This document shows, piece by piece, positions 42,100 through 53,331 of a DNA stretch of 64,000 nucleotides; positions within the stretch are counted from its first letter, which is position 1; each line of letters opens with the position of its first letter. The stretch is from Diatrype stigma (Eukaryota > Ascomycota > Sordariomycetes > Xylariales > Diatrypaceae). Made by a program: the position numbers and the translations under genes. The notes beneath the pieces are model-generated. The model searched no databases and was not told the origin of the DNA. It saw only the letters and a list, made by a program, of their open reading frames with translations. The stretch is taken from the NCBI GenBank assembly GCA_022225965.2, contig JAKJXP020000052.1, positions 1-64,000 of the forward strand, written 5' to 3'.

Positions 42100-42823
42100 G
42101 ATGGTGTGCTGTCGTGAGTGAGTTAGGGGTCCGTATGATTGTTACTTACACGGAGGGACTTGGCTACGTAGATGTGTCAAGTGTCTGCTATTGTTGGTTT
42201 GTGGTTTGATGGTGGGTGGTTTTGTATCCTGAGAATGGCTCATGGCAGGCAGATACTTATATGCACTCCACGAGAATATTTGCAATGGCATTGTCCTGAA
42301 ACAAGGGCGTTGTTCTGTGCGGTAAGCAACATCGTACTTGGATCTGTAACTACATACCTAGCTCTTTGTTGCTGTGTTGTACCCGAACACTTGGATTGGG
42401 TGGGTACCTGGCTCTTTGCTATAGGCATTGCCTTGTCAAGGAGGGTCAGGTAATGTGACTATTGGTGTATTAGACGGCGATAGTATCAAGCACTTCGGGA
42501 AGTTTAGACATGAACCGGAAACTTACAAATTCCTAATATCTTGTGACATGCCTAGCTACGCGTGCCTCATTGCTGCAAGTTAGCAGGTGGGGGTCACCCT
42601 CCGATCATGTCCGGGTGTATATACTGAAGACTGATTGTCCTTTTATTGGCCGTTGTGATGCCTCCCATGTAGGAAGGAAGCTTTTAACACATCGTTAGGG
42701 CGGGATTTGAGGGGCTAAGTGTGGGTTCCTTCAAAACCTTTTAATAATTTGCACAGCACCTCTGCACATCGGTCTATAATCTGTTCTTCCTATTCCCCTT
42801 TCTCTGACTTACCTTGCGTGAAA
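42100..42823. other. Intergenic
   Basis: This is the upstream region of the methyltransferase and of the small divergent ORF. A pyrimidine-rich leader (TCTTCCTATTCCCCTTTCTC) lies just before the methyltransferase start. No further gene is visible. Confidence 0.5.
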
Positions 42824-43420
42824 ATGCCAGCTGATTTCGAAAAGCAGAGTTACTGGCACGAGAGGTTCTCGTCGGAGACTTCCTTCGAGTGGCTGGTGCC
42901 GTCAGACACCTTCACCTCGATGCTGGAGCCGTATCTGGCACGACTCGGCAAAACGGCACGTATCCTTCAACTAGGTTTCGGCACTAGCGACCTTCAAAAC
43001 CACTTGCGATCCCGAGGCTTTCGCGATGTTACGAACGTCGACTATGAGCCGCTCGCCATCGATCGAGGCGTCGACCATGAGAAGCAGGCGTTCGGGGACG
43101 TGGTGATGAAGTATGCCGTAGCAGACGTCACGCAGTTGAGCCGTGAACGGCTGTCTGGCAAGTTTGATCTCATCGTCGATAAAAGCACGGTCGATGCTGT
43201 CGCTTGTGGAGGGGATTCGATACTGTTGAGGATGGCTTCGGGTATCAGAGAACGTCTGGCCGAGGGCGGAGTTTGGGTGTCCTTGAGCTTCTCGTCCAGC
43301 CGGTTTGATGTTGGGGGCCTACCCTTCCAAGTTGAAGTTATTGCTAAGGTGCCAACTCCTAAGCTCAAACCAAATGATCCAGATATATTCCACTGGTGTT
43401 ATCTGCTTCGACCCGCGTGA
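42824..43420 (+). CDS. METTL13/EFM-type class I methyltransferase
   Basis: One exon encodes 198 residues from ATG 42824 (context GAAAATGCC). The frame is open further upstream but with no other ATG, and family members start close to the YWxxRF motif. It has YWHERFSSETSFEWL (10-24), SAM-binding motif I as ILQLGFGTSDL (47-57), the acidic motif II region NVDYEP (71-76), and motif VDKSTVDAV, in the same order as eukaryotic METTL13/EEF1AKMT4-type enzymes, where the family has YWxxRY...LxLGCGNS...DKGTLDA. Here LGFGTSD replaces LGCGNS. Members methylate lysines or the N-terminus of elongation factor 1A. The target here is inferred from the family only. It should be cytosolic. Confidence 0.85.
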   Translation: MPADFEKQSYWHERFSSETSFEWLVPSDTFTSMLEPYLARLGKTARILQLGFGTSDLQNHLRSRGFRDVTNVDYEPLAIDRGVDHEKQAFGDVVMKYAVADVTQLSRERLSGKFDLIVDKSTVDAVACGGDSILLRMASGIRERLAEGGVWVSLSFSSSRFDVGGLPFQVEVIAKVPTPKLKPNDPDIFHWCYLLRPA

Positions 43421-44546
43421 TACTGGCTCTCCGGTGATGTTGAACCCGGTAGTAACTCAGTATTCGTAAGCTGTTTGTCTGGAACGGTAGGGAACTAGGT
43501 CGTCCTTTTTCATAACCATTTCCTTACATGTTTCTGTGCTGCTGGCTGATGTGGGGGAGTTCTGGTATGGGGATGACCGTAAAGGAGTTGCTTCCCGCGA
43601 GTTACTACATACATACAATAGTATGTAGCATGAGTTTTCGCGAGTCTCAGTTTTAACTATTTCGGAGAGTTTCATCCTTAGCAAGCTTAGTTAGCTTGCC
43701 GCCGTCCCGGATGCCAGACTTCCACTCGCTCATGTCTCAAGCCACCTACTCACTCACGAAGCATCTACTCTACTGCTTGAAGCTTCGCAAAGATCCGTTG
43801 GCTGACGTCTCTTAGCATTCTTTAGCATTACCACCGGACTGCAGACTTGTAACGACACGGGGGATGATCACGGATGATCCACGTGTAAGTACCTGGATCG
43901 ATTTAGCTACGTCAGCTCGACCCCACTCCAACGGCTGCCAAGCAAGGACGCCCCGTAAGCCCCACATGATGGGGGCCATGGCCAGGCCATTAACACCGCC
44001 AATAACTTGCCGACAGGCTCGCTAGACTCGGGTGGACTAGGGGGGTTAGGGCAGTATGTTGTAGGGCTGCTGGGCTGCTGGGCTGCTGGTGCTGGCATTG
44101 CTGGGGTGCACGCGGCAAGGGGGGTAACTATGACCTCATTCAACGTGTTTGTGCACAAGGATGGAGGTCTTGTCTTGTCTTAAGTTTCACATCGAATTCT
44201 ACGTACCGATTCCCTTCTCCTAGATTTCAGGGTTTGCAGTTTGCCATATCGGCATCTATGTGCCGGGACGTAAACTTGCAAGATTCTGCAACGGTCATTA
44301 ATACCTGTTGTACCAAGTACCTTCTGATGTGTATGATGCCATCATTCATCATCTATCATTGCTAGGCTTGAGCTGGCTGTACACTGACAGAACTGGTAAT
44401 AACACCTACTTGTTACTAGTTAGCTAGTCTAGGAACTGAATTCTTCTTCGCTCTTCCATTTCAACCAAGTTGGACATCTCGCTCATCTACCTCTATTTTT
44501 TTATGACAAGTAGCCTCAATCAAGCCCCTTTGCACGATAACCCACC
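43421..44546. other. Intergenic
   Basis: This holds the 3' region of the methyltransferase gene and the promoter of the SMP-C2 gene. Around 44060-44095 there is a short GGGCTGCTG triplicate. No gene is visible. Confidence 0.5.
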
Positions 44547-47500
44547 ATGGCAGACGAGCGGGATTTCGAGGAAGACGCCGCGACCCGGCAGTATAGGAAC
44601 CCACGCAGTGGCAAACACAAAATCCCAACCGTTCAAGGCTACCGCCAGCACCGGAGGGATCTCGATGATCAGGAACAAGACGAGGAGCAGGCACAATTAG
44701 GACCCGAGGATAAATCTAGACCTACACGGGCTTTTCAGCAAGCGAAGGCCGTCTTCAAAGGTCAAGACGATGTCGAACCACGCCATGACCCATATCCTTC
44801 CTCGAACCATAATCTCGACAACGGTCCTCCCCAGCGGGATGATACCGAACCTTCGACTGATAGAGCACAAGACGACGATGAATCGTTGCACGAAGACGAA
44901 GGACGGCAGGATGGGAGCAGCAAGAAGGAAGATGAAGAACAAGACGGGAAGTCAGCCACCGAGGCCGTTGCGGGTTCTCTCGACCCCAAAGAGAAGCGTA
45001 AAGCTATGAAGAAGGCTAAACGACACGGAAAAGGCCGCGAGGTGACGGATCCCGTTACCCATCTACCCATTGTCATCCACGACCAGACTGAGAAGGACCT
45101 CACGGCTGCGCCGGAAAACATGCCCAAGCCTGGAGAACATCATTCCACGGCGACAGGGCCCCAGGGGGTCTCCAAGTCGGAACATGAGCTAGAAATCGAG
45201 AGGGAAAAGTCTCAACGAGGGTTTTCCGGGATGCAGAGAGTCTTTCCACCGCCCGATTTCGAAGACACAAAACAAGAACTGGCCGCCCTCTACCAGCGAG
45301 CTGTCCACGTCGGGCTAGGCACCATCGGCCTACTGAGTATCGGTCTATTCCTTCTCCCAAATATGTTTGGTAAACGGGAACCCATAGCTGCACCAGAAGG
45401 TATTAGAGCTCTGTTACCTAACTGGTCCACCGCTCTTAATGCTACTCTGTTTCTATGTCTTGGAGGCGCCACTGTCCTGGGGATGGGGAACTGGGTACAG
45501 AAGAAGTCTACCGAGATATTCGACGACGAGGTCTGGGATTCTTCCAGGCGGGAGGAGCAGGCCATCGTCAATAACGGCGACGAACTACCCGAATCTGTGC
45601 AATGGCTCAACAGCCTTTTCGGGGCTATATGGCCCCTTATCAACCCTGACCTTTTCGCATCTCTTGTTGACCAGATCGAGGATGTCATGCAAGCCTCTCT
45701 ACCCAAAGTCATCAAGATGGTGAGCGTGGATGATATGGGGCAAGGAAGCGAGTCTATCCGAATACTCGGTGTACGATGGCTGCCAACTGGTGCTGCTAGT
45801 CGGACTGTTGGACCAGACGGCGGACTCGATAATCGTAAAGATAAGCCGGGAAGCGACAGAACTGACCCTGAAAATGCTCAAGAGAGTGCAGAAGACACTG
45901 GCAATAATGAGGACTCCCAACCAAATGACAAAGGCACAGGTTCACCAGAACAAGAGCAAGCGGACATCCGCGAGGGTATGGAGGCAGAGGAGGGCGACTT
46001 TGTCAACCTCGAATTGGCGCTTGCTTACCGGTCCCGGTCTTCTGGAAAATCACTAAAGGCAAAAGCTAAGAACGCCCATCTCTATCTAAAGTTCTACTTG
46101 CCCGGCGGCGTAGCCGTACCAGTCTGGGTTGAACTTCGCGGTCTCATTATGACGATGCGAGTTCGGTTGCAACTCACCCCTGACCCACCGTTCATTTCCC
46201 TCTGTACCTTGACGTTCCTTGGGCAACCCAAAGCCAGTCTGTCCTGCGTGCCATTATCAAAGCACAGCCTGAACCTAATGGATGTACCCCTCATTTCTTC
46301 GTTCGTCCAGTCTGCCATCGACGCTGCGTTAGCCGAGTATGTCGCTCCGAAGAGCCTAACCCTCAATCTCAAGGACATGCTTGTAGGCGAGGACTTCAAG
46401 AAAGACACGACTAGTCGAGGTGTTGTTTGGATATATATCAGGAAGGCCTCCGGATTCAAACAAGGGGATGGTGGGATTGGTCCGATGAAAGGATCAAGCG
46501 ATTCGTACGTCACCGTATGTTGGGGCAAGTTTGGAAAGCCCGTTGCTTCGACTCGAGTCATTATAGGGCAAGACGATCCGAGTTGGAATGAATACGCAAG
46601 CATTCTTGTCACGCCGGAAGAGGTGAATGCAGAAGAGAAGTTGCGCGTGCAGCTTTGGGACTCCGACAAGTGGACGGCCGATGACGATCTGGGCCGCGTT
46701 GAGGTCGATCTCAAGTCACTCATGAAAGATAAAGATACTTGCAATAGGATTCATGAACGTGAAGATCGGCTTGTCGGGCAAGATTCGGACGAGAAAATGC
46801 CCGGCTCCTTGCAATGGTCTGTGGGGTATTTCGCAAAGACGAGAATTACCGAAAAGCAGCTCGAACAGCAAACACTCGACGAGAATATCAGGGACAAGGA
46901 CCAGCTCAAACGGCATATCTCGCAACTGTCGGAACACAAGCTTCGCGAAGCCAACAAGCCGGCCGATGACAACGAGGTTCATCAGCAAAAGGCTCAGGAT
47001 TACAGGGAGATGGAGGACGCCATGATTATATCCGCGCCCCCTCTCGATGAGTTCCCTTCTGGTGTTATCAGCGTGCAGATCCACAACATCACCGGCTTAG
47101 AGATTCAAAAGCTACAGAAAGGTAAAGAAGACGACGCTGATAACGAGGACGAATCCGAGCAGAGCAGCGACCTGCCAGATAGCTATTGCACGATCATGCT
47201 AAACCACAAGAAAATCTATAAGTCACGGACGAAGCCGAAAAACTCAAAGCCCTTCTTCAATGCCGGCACTGAGCGTTTCATTCGTGACTGGCGAACCGCT
47301 GAAGTCATTGTCAGTGTACGAGATGCACGTGAGCGAGAGGACGATCCGTTGATTGGAATTGTCTATCTTCCATTGGCGAAGATTTTCAAGAAGAAAAGTC
47401 AGGTCATGGAGAATTTCCCCTTGGTCGGTGGTATTGGGTTTGGACGGGCGCGCATTAGCATGGTCTGGCGCAGCGTAGAGCTGAAACTTCCTAGAAACCT

Positions 47501-48593
47501 TTTGGGTTGGAACTATGGCACACTCGAAATCAGAGGTACGGTGAAGCCAAGGTCAGGGCTCAATGGCGGGCTCACATCGCATCGCATTAAGATCCATACC
47601 AACCTCGGACGCACCAAAATGCAGCCCGCTGATGGACAGTGGCTGCACAAGGGCAAATCCGGACCTGATGATGTGTTCCTGCCCGTCCGCAAACGTTACT
47701 CATCGGCCGCGATCATTGAATTCCGGAAGTCGGTCGTCGGGCCCGATAGGACAGAAGCGTTCGCGGTGCTATGGCTCAAGGACCTCACAGATGACCAGGA
47801 CGAGACGAAAACGCTGAAGGTCTGGAAGGGCGGGAAGGACAACCTCCGGCGGGCCTCGGCATGCTCCGAATACAGCGGCATGGAAGAGGGCGAGCAGCCT
47901 TTGGGCGAGGTCGAGCTGAGTGTCAAGTTCTGGCGCGGGCTTTCGGGCTACCACAAAGGCTATGCAGCACAGTCCAAAAACAGCGAAATGCGAGACGTCA
48001 TGGAGTGTCTGGATACCATCACAGACGAGAAACTTGATGGGCAGGGCGCTGGCGACGCTGACCTGAAAGAAGAGCACAATAGAGAGGGCACCACGGCCAC
48101 CAGTAGCAATGGCAACGAAGGCCGAGGAGAAACAGGAGGTCAAGACGGAACCGAGGACGAAGACAAGAAGAGAGCGGAGAAGCTGCGCATGCACACGAAC
48201 GACGACTCCTCGTCCCCAGAGGACGACTCGGACCTCAACTCGGACACGTCATCGTCCGACTCGGACTCAGGATCCGGGCGGCTTGGCCGCATCCGCGAGA
48301 GAGCGAAGCGCGTGCTGCGCCACCCGGTCGGGGGCACGGCAGAGGCGGCGGGAGACGCGATCGGCGCGGGCGGCAGTAATGACCCGGATGACGGGCGGCG
48401 CGGCGCGCGCTCCGAGATCCGCGACTACCGCGACCACCACAAGCAGCTGCACCGCCAGCACCGCGGCGTCATGCAGTGGCGCGCCGCCCGCGAGGCCGAC
48501 CACCTCGGCGGCAAGCTGAGCCAGCTCAAGGGTAGCGTCACCAGCTTGTTTCACCACTCGGAGAAGGAGGGGGGCGTGGAGACTGAGGTTTGA
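44547..48593 (+). CDS. SMP and C2 domain membrane-contact protein (tricalbin/Mug190-like)
   Basis: One exon encodes 1348 residues with start context CACCATGGC. The first 230 residues are charged and disordered. Two hydrophobic segments (about 250-272 and 294-318) form a hairpin-like ER anchor. An SMP lipid-transfer domain follows (about 350-613; WLNSLFGAIWPLINPDLF at its start, LNLMDVPLISSFVQSAIDAA near its end), broken by an acidic insertion near 430-480. C2 domains come next: one at about 621-720 (SSDSYVTVCWGKFGKPVAST, then NPSWNEY-like DPSWNEY) and one at about 838-950 (LPDSYCTIMLNHKKIYKSRT). The C-terminal region is acidic and Ser-rich. Tricalbins and extended synaptotagmins tether ER to plasma membrane and move lipids; the two C2 domains and long N-terminus resemble S. 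pombe Mug190 and its filamentous relatives. Confidence 0.9.
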   Translation: MADERDFEEDAATRQYRNPRSGKHKIPTVQGYRQHRRDLDDQEQDEEQAQLGPEDKSRPTRAFQQAKAVFKGQDDVEPRHDPYPSSNHNLDNGPPQRDDTEPSTDRAQDDDESLHEDEGRQDGSSKKEDEEQDGKSATEAVAGSLDPKEKRKAMKKAKRHGKGREVTDPVTHLPIVIHDQTEKDLTAAPENMPKPGEHHSTATGPQGVSKSEHELEIEREKSQRGFSGMQRVFPPPDFEDTKQELAALYQRAVHVGLGTIGLLSIGLFLLPNMFGKREPIAAPEGIRALLPNWSTALNATLFLCLGGATVLGMGNWVQKKSTEIFDDEVWDSSRREEQAIVNNGDELPESVQWLNSLFGAIWPLINPDLFASLVDQIEDVMQASLPKVIKMVSVDDMGQGSESIRILGVRWLPTGAASRTVGPDGGLDNRKDKPGSDRTDPENAQESAEDTGNNEDSQPNDKGTGSPEQEQADIREGMEAEEGDFVNLELALAYRSRSSGKSLKAKAKNAHLYLKFYLPGGVAVPVWVELRGLIMTMRVRLQLTPDPPFISLCTLTFLGQPKASLSCVPLSKHSLNLMDVPLISSFVQSAIDAALAEYVAPKSLTLNLKDMLVGEDFKKDTTSRGVVWIYIRKASGFKQGDGGIGPMKGSSDSYVTVCWGKFGKPVASTRVIIGQDDPSWNEYASILVTPEEVNAEEKLRVQLWDSDKWTADDDLGRVEVDLKSLMKDKDTCNRIHEREDRLVGQDSDEKMPGSLQWSVGYFAKTRITEKQLEQQTLDENIRDKDQLKRHISQLSEHKLREANKPADDNEVHQQKAQDYREMEDAMIISAPPLDEFPSGVISVQIHNITGLEIQKLQKGKEDDADNEDESEQSSDLPDSYCTIMLNHKKIYKSRTKPKNSKPFFNAGTERFIRDWRTAEVIVSVRDAREREDDPLIGIVYLPLAKIFKKKSQVMENFPLVGGIGFGRARISMVWRSVELKLPRNLLGWNYGTLEIRGTVKPRSGLNGGLTSHRIKIHTNLGRTKMQPADGQWLHKGKSGPDDVFLPVRKRYSSAAIIEFRKSVVGPDRTEAFAVLWLKDLTDDQDETKTLKVWKGGKDNLRRASACSEYSGMEEGEQPLGEVELSVKFWRGLSGYHKGYAAQSKNSEMRDVMECLDTITDEKLDGQGAGDADLKEEHNREGTTATSSNGNEGRGETGGQDGTEDEDKKRAEKLRMHTNDDSSSPEDDSDLNSDTSSSDSDSGSGRLGRIRERAKRVLRHPVGGTAEAAGDAIGAGGSNDPDDGRRGARSEIRDYRDHHKQLHRQHRGVMQWRAAREADHLGGKLSQLKGSVTSLFHHSEKEGGVETEV

Positions 48594-49300
48594 GCTTTTG
48601 AGTTCGGGGCGGACTTGAGGCTTTTGAGGTTTGAGTTCAGGGTGGGTTTGATCATATTACCAGTAGGCGCCACCTATGGATGAATGGAACAATGGATGGA
48701 GGTTAGGGTATAATAGGAGTTGGTGATGGTGATGATCACGTTTTACCTTTTCTCTCGTGAGGCTGGGTTATGATGGATGGATGATTCGCGAGTACTATTC
48801 GCACGCAGTGCGAGAGCTAATGTTACGGCTTACCATGTTGAATGTAGGTAGTAGGTACCTTACGTTTCGTCTATCGATATCTGAAAAGGGGCTTGTGTTT
48901 AGGTTAGGATCGTGCGGTTTGAAGCGGCAACTAATACTTAATCTGACTCCTTATTCTCATACATAGCGCATCTCACCTACCCCAAGTCTTACCTTTATCC
49001 CATACGTGTATAGTCTATTCCACCTTCCGACTTTCGAGAGAAGATACCTCCTAGGACCTGGGTAGGTATACCTAAGTAATAATATGAGTTGCTTGAGTTC
49101 CTTCCTCGGTGGTATCAACTTCGTTCTTCACCCCAACAACTGTACTCTCCCGTGAAGATTCTCTGTTTTCTTGATCTGTTCTCTCTCTATATCATATCAT
49201 CCTTCAATACGGCTCTCTAGTAATTCACGCAATTCCAATTACCGGGCATATATAGTGAATAGCGGAGAAGCGATTACTCTTGTCCATCAGTTTGGTTACT
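48594..49300. other. Intergenic
   Basis: This holds the 3' region of the SMP-C2 gene with GGATGGAT-type simple sequence near 48770, then the promoter of the F-box gene. No gene is visible. Confidence 0.5.
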
Positions 49301-50539
49301 ATGCCAGCAGGCAATCCAGATACATCACGGCTCCGGCAGCTACCATCATCGCTACTGGAATGGGTGGCTGCGTACTTACCCTTATCGACCGTTGCATCGT
49401 TGGCCTTGACCAGCCGAGGCATGCATCAGCTATTCAGCGATTGCTTTGATCGTCTCAACAGGGACCTCGACGAGAGAGGTCTTCTTCTCGATATGCTGGA
49501 CAGAGACCTCGACACCGTCATCAAGTGTGCCGCATGCAACAAGCTACACTGCGCGCTGAAGACCCTCATTCCCGAGAAGTCGCCAAAAGCTGCGTTCTAT
49601 AAATGCACCGAGCCTCCTCCCGGGGACTACTCCATCCCAACGAGGATCACCGCCGGCATCGCCAGAGCGATCATCAAGCTGCACGAGCGTAAAAGAGACT
49701 ACCAGCCCCTCACCCAACAGATCAACACGTCGAGGACGTACGTGCGAGACGACGGCGTCCTGAACCAGATCGCCCACATCGCCAGGGTCTCCTCCGCCGG
49801 GGACCTGCTGCTCCGCACGCAGCAGGTCTGGGCCATGCAGGGGCTGGACACCTTCGCCGTCCGCGAGCTCAGCGAGGACCCGTCGGACGTCGACGCCTAC
49901 ACCTACAGCGCGGGCCCGCTGATGCCGGAGTCGCTCTGCGCGCACCTTAACTGGGGCGACCAGATCCACTCCATCTGCAACTCGCACTCGCCGCCCTCGG
50001 AGATCACGAACGGCATCGGGTACTACGACCGCGGCACCGGTAGCACCAGGCTGCAGCGCCAGGACCAGTACTACCTCTGCCCGGCCTTCCGCCTGCTCAC
50101 CTCGCGCCAGTTCAACCGCCTCGTGCCCGTGACCCGGGTGACGGGCTGCCCGCGCTGCCAGACCGACTGCCAGGTCGAGCTCACGCGGCTGCCCCGGCCC
50201 TTCGGCTCCGGCTTCCTCCTCACCACCTGGAAGAACCTGGGCCGCGGCGTCGCCGCCCCCCGCGACTCGTGGACCTCGCACGACGTCCTCGTGGCCACGC
50301 CGCCCCGCCACCCCCTGGCGCTCGGCAGGATCCGCGAGCAGTTCGACACGGCGGCCGACGGCACGCTCGCCGCCCGCCCCGGCATCACCGCCTCCAACCT
50401 GCACCAGATCCACTCCGTGGCCCGCGAGGTCGAGCGCAATGGAAATGGCGTGGCGCTCACGCACATACCCGACAAAGTCACGGGCCTGATACGCGGGTTT
50501 GTCCCCGTCGACCAAGACGGGTTTCCAGCCGGATCTTAG
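49301..50539 (+). CDS. F-box domain protein
   Basis: One exon encodes 412 residues. I start at ATG 49301 (MPAGNPDTS) because the open frame before it has no ATG. Residues 14-45 form an F-box (LPSSLLEWVAAYLPLSTVAS, then SLALTSRGMHQLF), which in SCF ubiquitin ligases binds Skp1. Next come a CxxC pair (IKCAACNKLHC, about residue 75) and a second Cys cluster (GCPRCQTDC, about 285), which could bind zinc. The rest has no recognised repeat such as WD40 or LRR, so the substrate side is unknown. Ascomycetes encode many such single F-box proteins with lineage-specific C-termini. The coding sequence is markedly GC-rich at third positions. Confidence 0.8.
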   Translation: MPAGNPDTSRLRQLPSSLLEWVAAYLPLSTVASLALTSRGMHQLFSDCFDRLNRDLDERGLLLDMLDRDLDTVIKCAACNKLHCALKTLIPEKSPKAAFYKCTEPPPGDYSIPTRITAGIARAIIKLHERKRDYQPLTQQINTSRTYVRDDGVLNQIAHIARVSSAGDLLLRTQQVWAMQGLDTFAVRELSEDPSDVDAYTYSAGPLMPESLCAHLNWGDQIHSICNSHSPPSEITNGIGYYDRGTGSTRLQRQDQYYLCPAFRLLTSRQFNRLVPVTRVTGCPRCQTDCQVELTRLPRPFGSGFLLTTWKNLGRGVAAPRDSWTSHDVLVATPPRHPLALGRIREQFDTAADGTLAARPGITASNLHQIHSVAREVERNGNGVALTHIPDKVTGLIRGFVPVDQDGFPAGS

Positions 50540-51796
50540 GTTGTGTCCGTGGTGTGACCTATTCATGCTTGGGGAAGGGGGGGGGGGGGGGGGGTCACTA
50601 AGTTACTGTGAAACCCCACGATTATGTACAATGTACAGGATACATAGGGGTAGTGAGAGTCGTGCTCTTGGTAGGTAGCTGGCTGGGGTTTCATCCGACG
50701 TGGGCAGCTGTAATAATCCGCGCTCTACTGCCAGGGATTCTCAAATAGTCACTTGGCTACGAAATAAATACATGTATGGACATTGCGTTCAATGTCTTAG
50801 TGACATATATCGGGACGTATCGTTGTCTATCCTTCGCTACTAGCTTGCGACTACGAGAATATACAAAATGCCCCTTCGCTTCTCGCACTTTCTGAGTTTC
50901 TGGGCTCGTCAGCTTGTTCACCTCGAGGGAAGTTGGCCAGATTGGCCTATGTGATCTTATGCATATACCTCGCTTTTAACTGCAGTGTCATGTCAAGCAT
51001 AAACCTAATTCACTAAAGTGCCCAAGGAAATCAAACTTACATTGGTATATTCAGTGACTTATGCTTGGGGCTTACGCACAATGAACCTCATAGTTCTCGT
51101 TTCTTTGCCCTTCTTGTCGTGTCTGAAGACGTAAATGCAAAAGAGAGATAGAGTGGTAGAAGATAAGCCCGTTGCCAGGCAAGTTTCAGAACTGAAGTAC
51201 TTAGGTAAAGGAGACATTCTACTAATAATAGTTACAAGTTAATCGTAAATGTGAACAACCGGAGATTTTGAAACAAATCTAGTTGATTGTGTAGACTGTT
51301 GATACATGGCCTTCACTGATCAATAGTCTCTCTCTAGTAACGTACTGATCAAGGTTTAAGCCTAGAGTACAGAGATGATCTCATTCAAGTGACAGCACCT
51401 TTTCCAATGGGAAAAGGAGAGGTCAACATGTGACAGTGAGATAAGTCGTAGCTGCCAACCTAGCCAGCTAAGCGAGAAATAGACGTAACTAAGTATACAC
51501 TCCCATTTTGCCATCTTGCTCCCACCTGACCCATCCGTAGCGTACCCTAAATGAAGTGATGACCAGACGTTGACCAGGTTGACAAGCGCAAGAAAAGCAA
51601 TGCTAGTACACGAGCAATGAAGGTGCGCCAATGTTATCCACATTCACACCCTAAACGTATAATGACACCCCTTGATCACTTGTTATATGATACACGGCGC
51701 CCCTTTCTGCCATAGGACCCTAACATCCGAGCACCTATACCAACCAGCAACGATGAAGAAACCACAGGGTCCTAGCTCTCCGAAGCGTACCCGATC
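50540..51796. other. Intergenic
   Basis: A G-rich run of about 18 bases lies near 50575-50594, just past the F-box gene stop. The rest is AT-richer sequence with no supportable gene. Confidence 0.5.
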
Positions 51797-53331
51797 TCAC
51801 TTTTTACTACCAAAAAGACCGCCGAACCAGCCCCTATCCGTCTTCTGCTGGCTCCTCTCGTACTCCGCGAGGATGTTGCTCGCCGCGGCCATCCCGGGGA
51901 GCTTCACCGCGGCCGTCCCGGGGACCTTCACCGCGGCCGTCCCGGGGACCTTCGCCGCCGCCGTCCCGGGGACCTTCGCCGCCGCCATCCCGGGGACCTT
52001 CGCCGCCGCCGCCGCATCTGCCTGGGCCTGCTTGGCTTTGCTGCCGTCATCCTTCTTCTGATTCTTCCCGCCCTTGTTGTCCGGGGCCGTGCTCTGCTTC
52101 TTCTTCGGTTGAGGGGGAGGGGGAGGAGGAGGAGGAGGAGGAGGCTGAGCCAGAACCTCGAGCGAGGAGGCGGAGTCCTCATCATCCGGATCGGGTTCAG
52201 CAACCTTCTTCTTCTTCTTCTGAGGATCCTTCGGAGCAGCCCCCCCAGGCGGTGGTGGTGCCTTTCCACCCGGCTCCCCTGCCTTCCTGCGCGAATTCCT
52301 GAATCCCCTGCCCCTGTTTCTCCTGAAGTCATCCAGATCGGGTTTCTTGTAAGGCCCCGCCCGGGCGGGCGCCACGGCGCCGACGCCGGGCGGCGGGTGC
52401 ACGCCCGGGTCCGAGTCCCAGTCGCTGTGGCTCTCGTCGAGGCTGAACATGTGGGCGGGCTCGCCGCGGCCGTGGCCGTGGGGGTCGGCGTCGGCTTGCA
52501 GCTGGTAGCCCTCGACCGTGCCGTCGGCGCCGCGGAAGACGTGCTGGACCTTGCCCCTGGTGCCCACGTCGTTGGGGTGGACGCCGTCGTCGGCGCCCTC
52601 GTTGTCGTCGCTGCTGTACTCGTACAGGTGCGCCATGCCCCTGGGCGCCTCGTAGATGGGCCCGCCGTGCCGGCCCGGGATGGCCACCCCCGCCGTCGGG
52701 AACCGCACCCCCCGGCCCCCGACCCCCTTCGGGTACGCCATCAGGTTCAGCACCGCCTCCCCCTCCGGGTTCGCCCACAGCCGGCACACGCGGTCGCCGC
52801 GCGGCGAGTACGGGTCGCGCCGCGCCGAGTACTGGGTGCACTGCAAAGCCGGAGATATCATGATCAGCGAACCGAGACAGACTGATTTGAGTGCAACACA
52901 AGAAGACAGAAATTGACAAGATGATAACTTAAGTTGGGAACGACCACCACCACTAAGGTAGATTGACTTACACTGCGGATCTCATTGATAACCGCCGTCG
53001 CCAGCTCGATGCGGTCGAGGCGCTGCACGCCGCGTAGCACGATGACGACGTCGTCGACGGGATCGTCGGGCTGCCCCGGGGGCCGCGGGTGCTTGTGCTG
53101 GTGCGTGGTGCGGTGGTCGCCGTGCTGGAGGAAGGCCTGGCCCTTCGCCTTGGCCTCGGCATATTTGGCGGCCCTGGTGGCGGCTGCCGCCTTCGCTTGC
53201 TCCTGGAGCCTTTTGAGACGCGCGTCTTCCGCCGCGCTCCGCACGAATCGCACTCCACCGCCGCCGCCATGGGTGCCCTGCGGCCTCTTGGGAGGCCCTC
53301 CGACCCTGCGGCGGGTTCGCGTGGTCGCCAT
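51797..53331 (-). CDS. Repeat-bearing protein of unknown function
   Basis: Exons are 53331-52972 and 52840-51797, with a 131-bp intron (GTAAGT...CAG), giving 467 residues. The N-terminus is basic (RTRRRVGGPPKRPQG) and then has an Ala/Lys-rich helix (about 30-70). The middle (about 90-230) is the most ordered part: VDDVVIVLRGVQRLDRIELA, then CTQYSARRDPYSPRGDRV, then YEAPRGMAHLYEYSSDDNEG. The C-terminal half is disordered and basic/Pro-rich, with a polyPro run of about 11 and five 8-residue repeats (KVPGTAAA type), ending WFGGLFGSKK. No family is recognised. Nuclear or chromatin location would fit the basic composition but is a guess. The splice is supported because both exons are open and in phase, and because the ordered region is then continuous. 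Confidence 0.7.
51882..52001. repeat. 24-bp coding minisatellite, five units
   Basis: Five head-to-tail 24-bp units share the core CCCGGGGA and lie inside the unknown 467-residue protein. Each encodes eight residues (KVPGTAAA and variants KVPGTAAV, KLPGMAAA). The unit length is a multiple of three, so copy-number change would keep the frame. Confidence 0.9.

Noticed and set aside
42719..42823. N-terminal extension of the methyltransferase
   Set aside because: It would begin at GTG; family members start near the YWxxRF motif, and ATG 42824 has good context.
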